DNA of 64,000 nucleotides, taken from Tubiluchus corallicola. Its lineage: Eukaryota > Priapulida > Priapulimorpha > Priapulimorphida > Tubiluchidae. The stretch spans positions 142,501-206,500 of the forward strand of contig JAQGDQ010000395.1 of the NCBI GenBank assembly GCA_030141605.1. The letters are read 5' to 3'. The notes beneath the pieces were generated by a model, which saw only the letters and a list, made by a program, of their open reading frames with translations, did no database searches and had not been told where the DNA came from. Positions 21,925-33,945 of the stretch are shown piece by piece (the stretch's first letter is position 1; every line of letters starts with the position of its first letter). A program made the position numbers and the translations under genes.

Positions 21925-22990
21925 GAAGTTCGAAGAAATAATCAGAACATTTGTAGCGTACATTTCACTAACTAAGTAAAAGTATGAATCACTTTGTCAA
22001 GAAGACTGACAACATATTTTCTGCTCAGCTAGTGACGTTTTGAGGTTCACACTGTAATAGTGAAACGGTGACGTTTTGAGGTTCACACTGTAATAGTGAA
22101 ACAGTGACGTTTAAGGTGCACAATGTAATAGTGAAACAGTGACGTTTAAAGTGCACACTGTAATAGTGAAACGGTGACGTTTAAGGTTCACACTGTGATA
22201 GTGAAACAGTGACGTTTAAGGAGCACATTGTGACAGTGAAACAATGACGTTTAAGGTGCACACTGTGATAGTGAAGCAGTGACGTTTAAGGTGCACACTG
22301 TGTAGTGAAACAGTGACGTTTAAGGTACACATTGTGACAGTGAAACAATGACGTTTAAGGTGCACACTGTGATAGTGAAACAGTGACGTTTAAGGTGCAC
22401 ACTGTGATAGTGAAACAGTGACGTTTAAGGTTCACACTGTGACAGTGAAGCAGTGACGTTTAAGGTGCACACTGTGTAGTGAAACAGTGACGTTTAAGGT
22501 TCGCACTGTGATACTGAAACAGCGACGTTTAAGGTGCACATTGTGACAGTGAAACAATGACGTTTAAGGTGCACACTGTGATAGTGAAGCAGAGACGTTT
22601 AAGGTGCACACTGTGATAGTGAAACAGTGACGTTTAAGGTACACATTGTGACAGTGAAACAATGACGTTTAAGGTGCACACTGTGATAGTGAAACAGTGA
22701 CGTTTAATGTGCACACTGTGATAGTGAAACAGTGACGTTTAAGGTTCACACTGTGATAGTGAAACAGTCACTTTAAGGTGCACACTGTGATAGTTAAACA
22801 GTGACTTTAAGATGCACACTGTGTTAGTGAAACAGTGACGTTTTATGAGCTGGCACGAACATTTTAAGTTAAAAAAACTTCCTTTTCAATTTCTTCAAAC
22901 AGGTAAGCGTAATATGCTAATTAATATAACTTCGTACCGAAAGTTTTTTTGAGACATACTTTAAAATCCTTTCCACTTTAATATTAAGTC
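21925..22990 (+). mobile_element. diverged family T copy interrupted by a minisatellite
   Basis: Left part (GAAGAAATAATCAGAACATT, GTAGCGTACATTTCACTAAC, TAAGTAAAA) matches family T around 4335-4390. The right part (GAACATTTTAAGTTAAAAAA through CAGGTAAGCGTAATATGCTA and AAAGTTTTTTTGAGACAT) matches 4490-4600. The 35 bp array lies between the two halves, in place of the T segment around 4390-4490. Ends are not defined. Confidence 0.55.
22030..22842. repeat. 35 bp minisatellite, about 23 copies
   Basis: Unit GTGACGTTTAAGGTGCACAC plus TGTGATAGTGAAACA, 35 bp, with sporadic 1-3 bp deletions and transitions. Every unit holds one TGACGT half-site (the CRE-like core) and the pair TTCACACTGT/ACAGTGAAAC, a partial inverted repeat. 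It lies inside the T-family copy. Confidence 0.92.
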
Positions 22991-23487
22991 TTTTGTTATT
23001 AATACCATCTAAAACTACTATAGTACTATGGGGTTTGTGGCAGCATAGTGCTGTTCGGGTTTGAATATTTTGCTCAGCTTCATTTTGACAATTATGTCAA
23101 GCTAAATTTCTATTTTCTTCATAGCACAAAAACAGTATTTGTTTCCATAAATTTGTTTTATTATTTTTTTATTTTTACCCGATTTTGTGAAAGCGCCTTA
23201 AGTTTTCAGGCCTTGGGTATAATACCTCACCAAGAAATCCGGGTAATTGGATTTCTGAAAGAACAAATTGCAATAAAAATAATATTTTCCGCCGCAAAAC
23301 ACTTTGCTCAGGAAACAAGCGGAAAGCAACGTCAAGTTTCACACACATGTCAGGCGCAAATGTGCAAAATGTGCCATTGTCAGATTTGAAACTGAAAGAA
23401 ACGAGTTAAACCAGTTGGCTAGAAGGTAGAAATAGTAAAAGCAATAGGCCTTGTACGGCGTCATTTAGCCAGCAGATTTTCTGAGTC
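22991..23487. other. gene-free stretch
   Basis: A 113-codon plus-strand frame at 23048-23389 has no recognised domain and a Phe/Leu-rich, AT-driven composition. No other feature. Confidence 0.4.
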
Positions 23488-23491
23488 TTAA

Positions 23492-24647
23492 GGTACGATT
23501 CCGTGTGTACGTAATGCGTGATGCGTAATGCGTATATAACAGTTTGTGTTTAAACATGTAGAAGTGTTCAAATGTGTACTTAATGCGTTATCCATAATGC
23601 GTAATGCGTATACGACAGTTTGTATTTAAACATGTAAAATGTTTCCATGTGTACTTAAAGCGAAATGCGTGATCCGTTATGCGTATACAACAGTTTGTAT
23701 TTAAACATGTAGAAGTGTTCCCATGTGGTCTTAATGCGTAATCCATAATGCCTGATGCGTAATCCGTAATGCGTATGCAACAGTTTGTATTTAAACATAT
23801 AGAAGTGTTTCCATGTGTACTTAATGCGTAATACGTAATGCGTGATGCGTGATCCGTTATGCGTATACAACAGTTTGTATTTAAACATATAGAAGTGTTT
23901 CCATGTGTACTTAATGCGTAATCTGTAATGCGTGATGCGTAATGCGTAAATAACAGTTTGTATTTAAACATGTAGTATTGTTTCAATGTGTACTTAATGC
24001 GTAATGCGTAAAACGTAATGCGTGATGCGTAATTCGTAATGCGTATACAACAGTTTGTATTTAAACATGTAGAAGTGTTTCCATGTGTACTTAAAGCGTA
24101 ATCCGTAATGCGTGATGCGCGATCCGTATTCATTCGAGCGTGATCGCTGTCGTACGAATACGCATTACGCAACAATACACAGACGGGAAACCGCCGTTAC
24201 CTAGGTGATTGTAGCGAGGTTTCAAGTTTCCGGTGACAATTTTCACTGTTTAATCGTCTGAAAATTCTGGTTAGGCGAGTTTTGGTCACTTTAGGATGTA
24301 CAAACAATAATATTTTTTTCTATTTGAGTTTGTGAGAGGCTAAAGAAGCATGTAGTTATGTGTTGTGCATCTGACTGCAGTTCTTATACTAAATGATGAT
24401 ACCTGCCATATTGTTCTCTCCCCTGCAAAATGTTGCGCACCCAAAACCTCAGTCTAGTAGTACAATAATAAGCTAATGCCGCTTGAATTTCGACAGAAAC
24501 GTGGTTTCCAAAAACTATCGCTTGCAATTTTCACGAATAGCAACCAAAAATGGCGGAATGAGCATTTATACGTATAGCATTTACAGACACATGGAAACAG
24601 TCAATACGCATCACGCATTACGCATTATGTGCACAGAGAGTCGTAGC
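23492..24647. mobile_element. TIR element family K with internal minisatellite
   Basis: Inverted ends of about 44 bp match at about 36 positions: left GGTACGATTCCGTGTGTACG followed by TAATGCGT words, right (complement) GCTACGACTCTCTGTGCACA followed by TAATGCGT words. Flanked by TTAA (23488-23491) and TTTA (24648-24651), an imperfect TTAA duplication. The interior is a tandem array (23535-24120) plus about 450 bp of unique sequence. There is no transposase. TIR-rich non-autonomous DNA element; superfamily unresolved. Confidence 0.72.
23535..24120. repeat. 73-95 bp tandem array made of TIR-like words, 7 copies
   Basis: Units begin at CAGTTTGTATTTAAACATGT near 23541, 23617, 23690, 23781, 23870, 23955 and 24050, and contain variable numbers of the 8-9 base words GTAATGCGT, GTGATGCGT and GTAATCCGT. 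These are the same words that form the inner part of both terminal inverted repeats. Confidence 0.88.
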
Positions 24648-24667
24648 TTTAGGTCTTCGCTGTTTAA

Positions 24668-25134
24668 GCGGGCACTAGCACCTGCATTTCGGAAACGCAT
24701 TGCACAAAAACAGGTGCTGTACCTCTCAGTTCATATGTGTTAGTTTGTGACGAACTACACGCGTTCGACAGGTCTCGCGTGAGCACAGCGGCAATCGAAA
24801 TTTGTATTTATATCTTAAACTTGCCTAGTTTTAATACAACACACTGAATCTCTTACAGTAGCACTGTACTTTAATTTTCGCTTTTGCAAACCCGTGCAAC
24901 ACGCTCGTGGTATGTTTTTGCCAGTTAGACGGACATTTCAGAAACGCATTGCACAAAAAACAGGTGCTGAACCTCTCAGTTCATATGTGTTAGTTTTCAA
25001 TGTCGTGAATAGTTAATTAAGCTTTTAATCTATTAATTATCAGAAATGCTTTTGCAGTATTAATCGTGTTAAAATGTATACTTTTTATCGAACTTGAAAA
25101 TAGGGTAGTGTATGAAAAATCATCCTGTCTTCCT
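24668..25134 (+). mobile_element. TTAA-flanked element, family E, copy 3 (left end lost)
   Basis: The right end (CATCCTGTCTTCCT) abuts TTAA at 25135-25138. The left part lacks the AGCAAAACCGG terminus and starts inside the family sequence at GGCACTAGCACCTGCATTTC. A segment of about 60 bp (TTCGGAAACGCATTGCACAA through TGTGTTAGTTT) occurs twice, at 24688 and 24930. It lies some 20 bp from the K element. Confidence 0.72.
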
Positions 25135-25138
25135 TTAA

Positions 25139-26394
25139 GAGAAGGAACCAATTTCAGACGTTGCACTAGTAACACCATTCAAATACACCAATAATTAAGT
25201 GATTAATCCCGAAAATTAAAGATATTTTTCCTGTCCAAATTGAACTTACTAATTACACAGCATACACGCATAATAATATCTTGTTAAAAAGAGAGTTTGC
25301 CATTTTCTTCTCTTAGTTTGGCTGAGTTGCCGACCGCCTCTATATTGCTGCCACGTTAATTGACAGTTGTCGAATACATATCATTGAGTAAAATAGATTA
25401 GAGTAATATTAGAAATCTAATCCATTTAAACTGACGCAAAGCATGATGAATTACAGTATTAACATTGACCATAGCAATAAGCGTGGCTTTTCACTGTCAA
25501 GACGCCATTAATTCCTCAACTGTTCCGTTAATCCACAATTCCAAAGTCTTGAACGTAATCCCTCTCCAGTGATCAACAATTAATTTGCTTTTTTAACTCC
25601 TGCAAGGCGAAATCCAGCACGCAAAAGCAGGGTCTACTCGAAACGGTGTTTGTGGCATGACCGGAGACTGGCTCGTCAAGAATAACTCTTTGCGATGAGC
25701 AGTAAATCTGTAGAGGGCTCAGCATTTGTGCACGATGTCCCTATATACAGTAAACAGCTAAGACAAATATGGCAAAATCATCCATAACAAGTATCGAACC
25801 CAGTCAGTCGGGCAAAACACGCTGCCGTATCAACTCGGCCATGAATCCCTACCTTGACTAGTTATGTCTAAACAATTAGAAGCGATCCATCTCTATTTCC
25901 CAATTTAGGCAAAGGTCACTGTTTGCTTAAGATTAAGGAAGGGTTTGCAATGAATCCTTCAGTTTTAACTGTTACTCGATGACTTCTAAAACACTGGGCT
26001 TCTAAAACACTGGGCTTCTGTTTTGCAACTGCTTCAGCAACGCAAGCACTTTAGCTTGAATGCTCAGATGAGGGCTAGCTTGAAAGTTATTACCGCAGGT
26101 GTCGATAATTAACGTCTAATGGCTTATTGCTTTTGTGAAGCTTAGGCGCACACTCTCACGGAAGAAATCGATTTTCAGCGGCACCATTACTTTCTTTCGA
26201 CTCTTTCGACTCTTTTTTTATAAGAATTTTTTTCCGTTCATTCACAACAACTGAATGAGTTAAGCATACTGTAGAAGTTGCAGTGTTAAAACACTTTGGG
26301 GGTGAAATTTGTTGAGGTTTTGAGGGACAGAATCCAATGATGCAGAGAAGTGTGGTCTACATTAAAGTGTTCACCAGGAAAGAAATGCGATCAG
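25139..26394. other. gene-free stretch with a tRNA-like relic
   Basis: No gene recognised. A 16 bp word (TAAAACACTGGGCTTC) is duplicated near 25990-26020. The tRNA-like sequence at 25785-25852 is listed separately. Confidence 0.45.
25785..25852 (-). pseudogene. tRNA-like sequence (possible tRNA pseudogene or SINE head)
   Basis: On the minus strand: GGGATTCATGGCCGAGTTGA with a box A-like TGGCCGAGTTGATACGG, and a box B-like GGGTTCGATAC about 45 nt downstream. The pieces are in the right order and spacing for a tRNA, but acceptor-stem pairing is poor, so an active gene is unlikely. Confidence 0.4.
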
Positions 26395-26601
<207 letters not shown>

Positions 26602-26602
26602 G

Positions 26603-26761
26603 CATGTAACAGCAAAGAACTAGTGGCGCGAACGTGAAATTGTGTGTGTGTGATAAGAATTCTTTCACATAAGTCATTTTTGAAAAATAGCATGTTTCCT
26701 TTCAATATTTTACAGAGTTGATTGTTTTGAACTACAGTTTAAGATTGGATCCGGTTTTGCT
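26603..26761 (-). mobile_element. family E, copy 4 (truncated at the microsatellite)
   Basis: Minus-strand end AGCAAAACCGGATCCAATCT abuts TTAA at 26762-26765. Similarity stops at GTTACATGCA, exactly where the TTA microsatellite starts, although other copies continue with TTTCGGAAACGC. Confidence 0.72.
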
Positions 26762-26765
26762 TTAA

Positions 26766-27455
26766 ACGCGGGAACAATGTCAGCTAATCAACATTTTCAA
26801 AACAGGCACTGTGAATGCGACAGTATATCCCTACTATACATTAAAAGTTAAAATGAATCACCACACGCCTGTATGCTCTATTGTTTATACTCTGTAGTCT
26901 TGTCGTTCTCATTTTCGTACGCACTCCGTCACAAGTGAACATGTAGTTCTGGTTTTCAACTTACATTTTCCTTTACTTCTTAATGACAAATGTGATGTTT
27001 AAATAAGGCCACTAAACTCGTAGGTAAATGATTCTTCTTTTAGTACAAATTACCATATAGTGACCATACAGTCAACATAGCGCAATCTATCTATCTATCT
27101 TTCTTCCTATAATTTCCACTAACACATCCTTCTACCCTTCCTGTGTGATCTAACCTTTCTCCCAGTTCTTTTTTGTTCACTCATCCATTCTTTTTTTATC
27201 GGGTTCACATGACAGTGGGCTTATACAAGCCTTTGCTTCTCTAGCCCGACTGCAGTTCAATTATTCTTTTATGATAACGATAGTGTATGAAACATAACAA
27301 TTTAATACAGTAGATGTAATAATTTTGATGTCACTGTGTGCTTAATGTCATAATAGTGTACTGAATGTGATAATAATAATAAATAAAAAATAAAAATAAA
27401 AAAATTAATTTCATATGCGATCTATTGCTATTATTTTGTATATCAATAATTGTGT
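26766..27455. other. gene-free AT-rich stretch
   Basis: A short CTAT tetranucleotide run lies near 27087-27101 and A/T-rich simple sequence at 27370-27400. No gene recognised. Confidence 0.45.
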
Positions 27456-27981
27456 ATTTTTCCTTTAATTTTGATTTTAGATGTGTAATACTAAATCTAC
27501 CTACAGTCGTTTTTGCTCAACACATTTGCTTACTTGTTACTCACAACTGTTTGTTAATTATTTTTTCGCTAAATTTTTGCAGTTACTATTTTCTTCTTCC
27601 TTTTCGATGACGTAATCATGACGAAACTGGGAGACTTCATGAGTTTTTGTAAGCGCATCATGGCTTTCCGTAAAAGCGTGCTGCTAAAACTAGTTCAAAC
27701 TTCTGCAGCTGTTTCAGGCAAACATATTACAAAATTACCTTTCTATTTTTTATGTAAAAACCTAATACTTCTGGTAAAGATTGACAGTGCGCTGCTTTTC
27801 TTCAAGACGGCGTGACGTCATTGGAAGAAGAATGGGCATTGAAAATAGGAGCGCCCAAGCATGAAGTGATTTTACTAATTACACGAGGCGCTTATTGTAG
27901 TTTTATTACTAAATTCTTCTAACATTTTTTGCAAACATTAAAATGAACCTGACCTCCTAGAAGTGTTGACCTTTCCTTTAA
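27456..27981 (+). repeat. dispersed repeats H (copy 1) and G (copy 1)
   Basis: 27460-27605 matches 34255-34400 (family H; shared TAAATCTACCTACAGTCG, GTTTGTTAATTATT and TTTTTGCAGTTACTATTTTC). 27811-27977 matches 43181-43351 (family G; shared TGACGTCATT, GCGCCCAAGCRTGAAGTGAT, ACACGAGGCGCTTAT). G ends at TTTCCT next to TTAA (27978-27981), hinting at another TTAA-flanked family, but its left end is not resolved. Confidence 0.6.
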
Positions 27982-28909
27982 AACACACAATAGATTCGTG
28001 CCGGAAGGCAAGCACAAGGCCAAAAAATGAAAAATCAGCGGGATATGTCAGAAGAGGAAAAACAGACAATTACTGCATATGACGTATACGTGATGCTGAC
28101 ATTCGTAAAATGACATATTTCGTTTAGTTCATGTTGCAAAAATGAAACGTATTTTTCAAGCTTAGATCATCTACACAATTCTTATTAAGGCACTTCAAAG
28201 GGAGATGGAAAATGATATTGAAGCCGGTTCTTCCAGACTTGCAACTCTGACGTTTCTACACTTTATTGAGATTCTGGTTTCTTTAGCCTTTTTCATACTG
28301 AAACGACATTAGTGCTTATTTACTTTTGCTCTTTAATGCTGCGGCCCTAGATTTGGGCTTGCCAAGTGACAAAACATGGCACTCAAAATAAGTAGTCTAT
28401 CCTTAGTAACTTGGCATCTAACTTTAGTAATCTAGCCTAAAATTAATTATTATATGGGCAATGTCAGTTTGAAAATAGACAGTATGAATGGGGTGCTGTC
28501 CAAACTGAAGAGCATGCTCTATCCACTTGCCCCAAAAACTGAAAATCTTAGAAATGATTAATATTGTTGATGTATTTGAAAACGAACTCAGGTTTAAAAT
28601 TTGATATGACGTATTGAAGTTATTTTACCGATAGACTAATGCTATTATGAGTCCTTCGTTAAGCAAAAATTAATCATTCTTGGAGATTAGAAGATTAGAG
28701 ATTATTCACAGACTTATTATTTATAGTATATTCTTTTTTTATGACAGTAATACCTAGGCTTAGAATTTGTGTACTTAACTATATAGCACATTGCATTTAT
28801 TTTATCTTTGTTGCTCTTGATGTGTCATTTTGGTGACGTCTTTTTGAGCTATAGTTTTTTTTCTGGTTACCCAAACATTAGCGTTTTTGTCTCGAATTAT
28901 GTAGAATTA
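27982..28909. other. gene-free AT-rich stretch
   Basis: No gene, RNA gene or repeat copy recognised. Confidence 0.5.
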
Positions 28910-28914
28910 TAGTC

Positions 28915-29257
<343 letters not shown>

Positions 29258-29817
29258 CATACGATATAGCTACCAGGAGTAATTTTAGTCTGAGATACTA
29301 ATTTTCACTATTGCACTTAGTCCTGTGGGCTGAACACGACTTAGCTAGCTGCTGAAAAGGTCATTTCATAGAAATAAAAAGGCGCTATGTAGCAGTTGCA
29401 TGTAAAAGATATGTGCTGTTATATACACACAACACAAGTTGCACACATTTTTTTATTTATAAACCAAAAATCATGAATTATTCCTTTAATTTTTTCATTA
29501 AAACCTTGTAAAATTCGCGTTAACACCGCAAATCTTTATGCGCAATTATTTGTTAATTCTGTCAGTGCGCGTGGTGCTAATAAATTCAAACGAAATTCAT
29601 CCTGCTAAATTTGATTGCTTTTCTACGAGGAAACACGCAGCACGACAGAATAATTCAATGAAATTGTCCCCGAAAACGGCAGTATTTATGATGTAAAGGC
29701 TCAGCGTAATTAAGATGTCAAACCTGTTTATTTTCATGTGCGCTTTACTTAAACAAGGGAAAGAAATTAAACTAAATTAAATTGCACGTCATTAGTAAGT
29801 GTGGAAAGAGGTTGGTA
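29258..29817. other. gene-free AT-rich stretch
   Basis: Nothing recognised between the tetranucleotide array and the 35 bp minisatellite. Confidence 0.5.
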
Positions 29818-30556
29818 TATCTGCTAACGTATTTAGCAGATATATCAACCTATTTATATCAACGTATTTAGCAGATACATCAACCTATTATATTAACGTA
29901 TTTAGCAGATATATCCACCTATTATATTAACGTATTTAGCAGATATATCAACCTATTTATATCAACGTATTTAGCAGATATATCAACCTATTTATACCAA
30001 CGTATTTAGCAGATATATCACCCTATTATATCAACGTATTTAGCAGATATATCAACCTATTTATATCAACGTATTTAGCAGATATATCAACCTATTTATA
30101 TCAACGTATTTAGCAGATATATCAACCTATTTATATCAACGTATTTAGCAGATATATCAACCTATTTATATCAACGTATTTAGCAGATATATCAACCTAT
30201 TTATATCAACGTATTTAGCAGATATATCAACCTATTATATTAACGTATTTAGCAGACATATCAACCTATTATATTAACGTATTTAGAGGATATATCAACC
30301 TATTTATATTAACGTATTTAGCAGCTACATCAACCTATTTATATCAACGTATTTAGCAGATATATCAACCTATTATATCAAAGTATTTATCAGATATATT
30401 AACCTATTTATATCAACGTATTTAGCAGAGATATCAACCAATTTATATTAACGTATTTAGCAGATACCTCAACCTATTTATATCAACGTATTTAGCAGAT
30501 ACATCAACCTATTTATATCAACGTATTTAGCAGATATATTAACCTATTTATATGAG
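29818..30556. repeat. 35 bp AT-rich minisatellite, about 22 copies
   Basis: Unit TATATCAACCTATTTATATC plus AACGTATTTAGCAGA, 35 bp. Several units have a 1-2 bp shorter CCTATTATATTAACG variant, which occurs in runs at both edges, while the centre (about 30050-30230) is homogeneous. This is the pattern expected of unequal exchange. Confidence 0.92.
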
Positions 30557-31877
30557 TTAATATAGATGGAAGTAAGTTCAATCTTGTCTGTCGAGCAAAA
30601 AAATGTCGGAGCAGATTTATATATTAAAAAGTCAATTGACAGTAATGTCTCTACACACTAAATAGGTAACGAAATGAATTATGATTAAAATAGAAACATT
30701 ATGGCAACAATCAGATTGAGCAAAAGACCACAAATTTACATTGCATCTTCGTATTGCTTGTGACGATAGCAAAACTGGGTGGCTTCTGTTAAGGTGGGTG
30801 GTTGGTGACAGTTTTGCTGTAATCTCGAAATTTATCGTCCCCTTGAACACGAAAGAGAGCCTTTTCTCTGAATGCCAAGTGACTTGAATGGAGCAAAGAG
30901 TAGCTTAAAGAAGAAAAGATAATGTTCATTAACAAAAATATGCAGTATTAATCTTCACTGAATCTGACAATTATGAATGTTGACGTAGCGTCAATGTTAT
31001 GAATGTTGACGTACCGTCAATGTTATGAATGTTGACATACAGTCAATGTTCTAAAACAAACGCTGTTTTAGTTTGCTTTGTTTTGTTTTTAACTTAGGAG
31101 ATGCTGATCAAAATGACGAACGGTGTTTTTGTTTTAAACAGAAAGCCTGCTGTTGTTCAACTCAGTCTATCCCTTCATGCAGGTGGAATGATCATAGACC
31201 TTGATATCAAAATAACAAAAAACAAATTCCGTCTAATTTTTAAGTTTGAGATGTTCACGCTTGAGTAGAAGCAAAACCGCTCGTTAAATGAGAGCGTGAA
31301 CCATCAAATTCTAACTTGGGAAAAACAGCAAACTATATGAGTAATGGCGTCCATTTCGCGAGCAAACGATACGAGATAAAAATTCAATCTAGCAACTTTA
31401 TCAGCTGAAAAAAATGGCGATCGAAGAGATGACCAATGCCCTATGAGATAAATTGTTCATTTATTTGTTTTCAGAGCCACCTATGGGACACTTTCCTAAT
31501 CTCTTCGGAAACATTTTGCTTTGATATATAACGGGAAAATATCGACCAACGTGTCAACCCAAATTCTAAAATAATATTAAGAATTTCAGTTGATTCAGAT
31601 GAGACAAAGCTTTTCTGAGATATGTGCATCCACGTAACTTTGAGAGATAACGAGAAAATAATGAGAAAGAACGATTAGTGTCTCAGGAACGGATTTTCCA
31701 CATCAAAGAAATATCATTGCAGGGTGAATCGAACGGAAAGCAGCTTAATTAAGAATTTCCGGATGACTTTTGATATTAATTCTCACGGCTGAGACGAGAG
31801 TAGACAAAGAAAGAGCAAAAACAAAGAGAGGAATACAATCGAAAAGGCAAACAGAAGAAACCCGGGATTTATAACTG
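30557..31877. other. gene-free stretch with a small palindromic repeat
   Basis: At 30976-31050 a 25-26 bp unit (GAATGTTGACGTAGCGTCAA) is repeated three times; each holds an inverted repeat TTGACGTAGCGTCAA or a close variant. No gene otherwise. Confidence 0.5.
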
Positions 31878-32500
31878 AATAAGACCTTTCACAGTTTCAG
31901 CGATTGATGATGATCGTGAAAGGTCAAAGGTTAAGCCTACCAGACAACGCATTTGTGAACACTTGACAGCGACTCGTAGCCCATGCTGTTGTAATAGTAA
32001 CAGTTTTATCAGCTACCTAGTACCTTACCTAGTTCATTTTTTCTTGTTCTCTAACAAAATCTTGCTACTAAATACTCTATGCACAGACTAAAACATAATT
32101 AAGTAAAGTCCACGTAAAACAACTGACGTTACCGAGCGGAAGAATCAGACAGCTTTGCTTTACCCACATGTCACAGTCAAAGTCAAAGATTAAGTATACC
32201 AGACAACGCATTTGTGTATACTTGACAACGCCTCGCAGCCTTAGCTGTTGTAATAGTGACAGTTTTAACAGCTACCTAGTACCTTACCTAGTTCATTTTT
32301 TCTTGTTACCAGGCAATATCCCGCTATTAAATCACTCTATGCACAAACTAATGCATAATTATGAACTGAGGCGGCAGACGGATTTGCTTTACACACATGT
32401 CACGTGACGGTCCTAGTTAAGACGCGTTGCTGTGGTACACTTAACCTTTGACCTACAGCAACTGCGCGTGCGCAAAGCGAAACTGCAAAAAATGCTTATT
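31878..32500 (-). mobile_element. TIR element family C, copy 2 (inverted)
   Basis: Ends AATAAGACCTTTCACAGTT and, on the opposite strand, AATAAGCATTTTTTGCAGTT. The interior is colinear with the complement of 7900-8492, including the same two diverged direct subrepeats (about 31900-32160 and 32165-32440; shared TACCAGACAACGCATTTGTG). Two far-apart copies with the same ends and dimeric core establish a family. Confidence 0.75.
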
Positions 32501-33290
32501 GAAGATTCGCTGCAGACAGACGGACAGCTAAATAACGGGACGAATGGACAGATGATAAAGGAAGAGAGAGATAGATGGATAAAGGGACGAATGCAGAGAA
32601 GAATAAAGGAAAGAATGGTGAGAATCGCCGCTCTAATGGTCTCGGGCAGCAGTCAGTAAAACAGCTAAAATCAAAACTCCTTCTAGCGGTCTTCAAGAAA
32701 CCCGAACGAAATTTAATCCCAGCTAAATCCAGCCGCAATTTAATGCACTCAGCGAAGCTGCATACAGCGCTGTCTTTCTACATTTAATTATGACGCAATA
32801 GAGTTAGAGCAAGAGAAGCCACAGACGTCCCTCTTGACGAGTTGCGAGCGAGGAACTCTTCCTGAAAAATTGCTCAACGCTTTCCCGTTTTAAACAGGAG
32901 ACAAACATGCATTAGCTGGAAACTCGTCCGCCTAATTAAAATCCGTTTTCACACTGAAGATTGCTCGCGTTTTGCGTAATGACGTTTTATTAAGTTTCGC
33001 GCCGCGTACATTTATATTATTATATTCAATCACGAATTACGTCTGCTCGCATGAGTAAAAGGCGTATTATGTGAAAGCAAACACGGCAACCGATTACGGA
33101 TTAATTAATTTACTTCAAAATAATAATTAACAGCAGGAGTATGCTTCCGCCACTCGGGTTGTTATATGCGGACGGACGGGTAGAGGTATTTATTTTTCAC
33201 CCTCGTACTTAGCATAGATTTCACTTCCTGAACAGAAACAGCAGAAAATAAATGATTTTGCACAAATATGATAAGTACGTCACAGAATAT
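32501..33290. other. unassigned stretch
   Basis: Contains charged, Lys/Arg-rich plus-strand frames up to 75 codons (32432-32659 and 32575-32787) without a known domain. Otherwise AT-rich. Confidence 0.4.
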
Positions 33291-33650
33291 TGTTACGGAG
33301 GCACCTGTGTCGGGTCAGGTGTAGGGCCCTCTACACGCCCTGCTTTACACGCCCTGCTTCCACGTCAGCAGCGACTCACCCCTTTCTTGTAGGTCCAGAC
33401 GTTTTGTTTGGGCCTACACGTGGTGTGAGAAGCCAGCTGACCTGGAATGCCAGTATAAAAGCGTGTAGAGGTCACTACAGCCTTGATTTCTGACACAGGT
33501 GCTCCTCGGGTGTAGTGCTGTTACTGAGTTAGTTATTTTTTTGTGCACGTGTATTTTGGTTCCTAATTTTTATTAGTGCTGTTAATAAACTCCGTACAGT
33601 GTAGTTTTTGTGTATTTTATTTTATGAGAGTTAAATGACATGCTATAACA
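33291..33650 (+). mobile_element. likely solo LTR (360 bp)
   Basis: Begins TGTTACGGAGG and ends TGCTATAACA, so it has the 5'-TG...CA-3' form and TGTTA/TAACA inverted ends. Inside, in the right order, are a TATA box (GTATAAAAGCG near 33452) and a polyadenylation signal (AATAAA, near 33585) followed by a T-rich stretch. Base composition is higher in GC than the flanks. It does not match the BEL/Pao LTR at 47.8 kb. Flanking 5-mers (AATAT and GGTTT) do not form a target duplication, so the ends may be off or the LTR arose by recombination between elements. No internal region follows. Confidence 0.65.
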
Positions 33651-33774
33651 GGTTTATGCTATTAGTTTACAGACATTAACTTAGTTAATTAGCATAACAT
33701 TTGTAATTAACATTAACATTTGTAGTTAAGTAATCAGTTACGCAACGACAGTAAAATGGATCTTCATGATGCGC

Positions 33775-33944
33775 AATATCAAGACCACCATGCCATCTTG
33801 GAGTTCGACCCCCTGAGTCGAATTCAGTCGAATATCAAGACCGCCATGCCATCTTGGAGTTCGACCCCCCTGAGTCGAATTCAGTCCAATATCAAGACCA
33901 CCATGCCATCTTGGAGTTCGACCCCCTGAGTCGAATTCAGTCCA
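33775..33944. repeat. 56 bp tandem repeat, 3 copies
   Basis: Unit AATATCAAGACCACCATGCC to GAGTCGAATTCAGTC, about 56-57 bp, three copies at above 95% identity. GC-richer than the surroundings. Confidence 0.92.
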
Positions 33945-33945
33945 A

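Noticed and set aside
22030-22842. CRISPR-like array
   Set aside because: Units are contiguous 35-mers with no unique spacers, in animal DNA with no cas genes; it is a minisatellite.
23048-23389. 113-codon plus-strand ORF
   Set aside because: Composition is what AT-rich DNA gives by chance; no motif seen.
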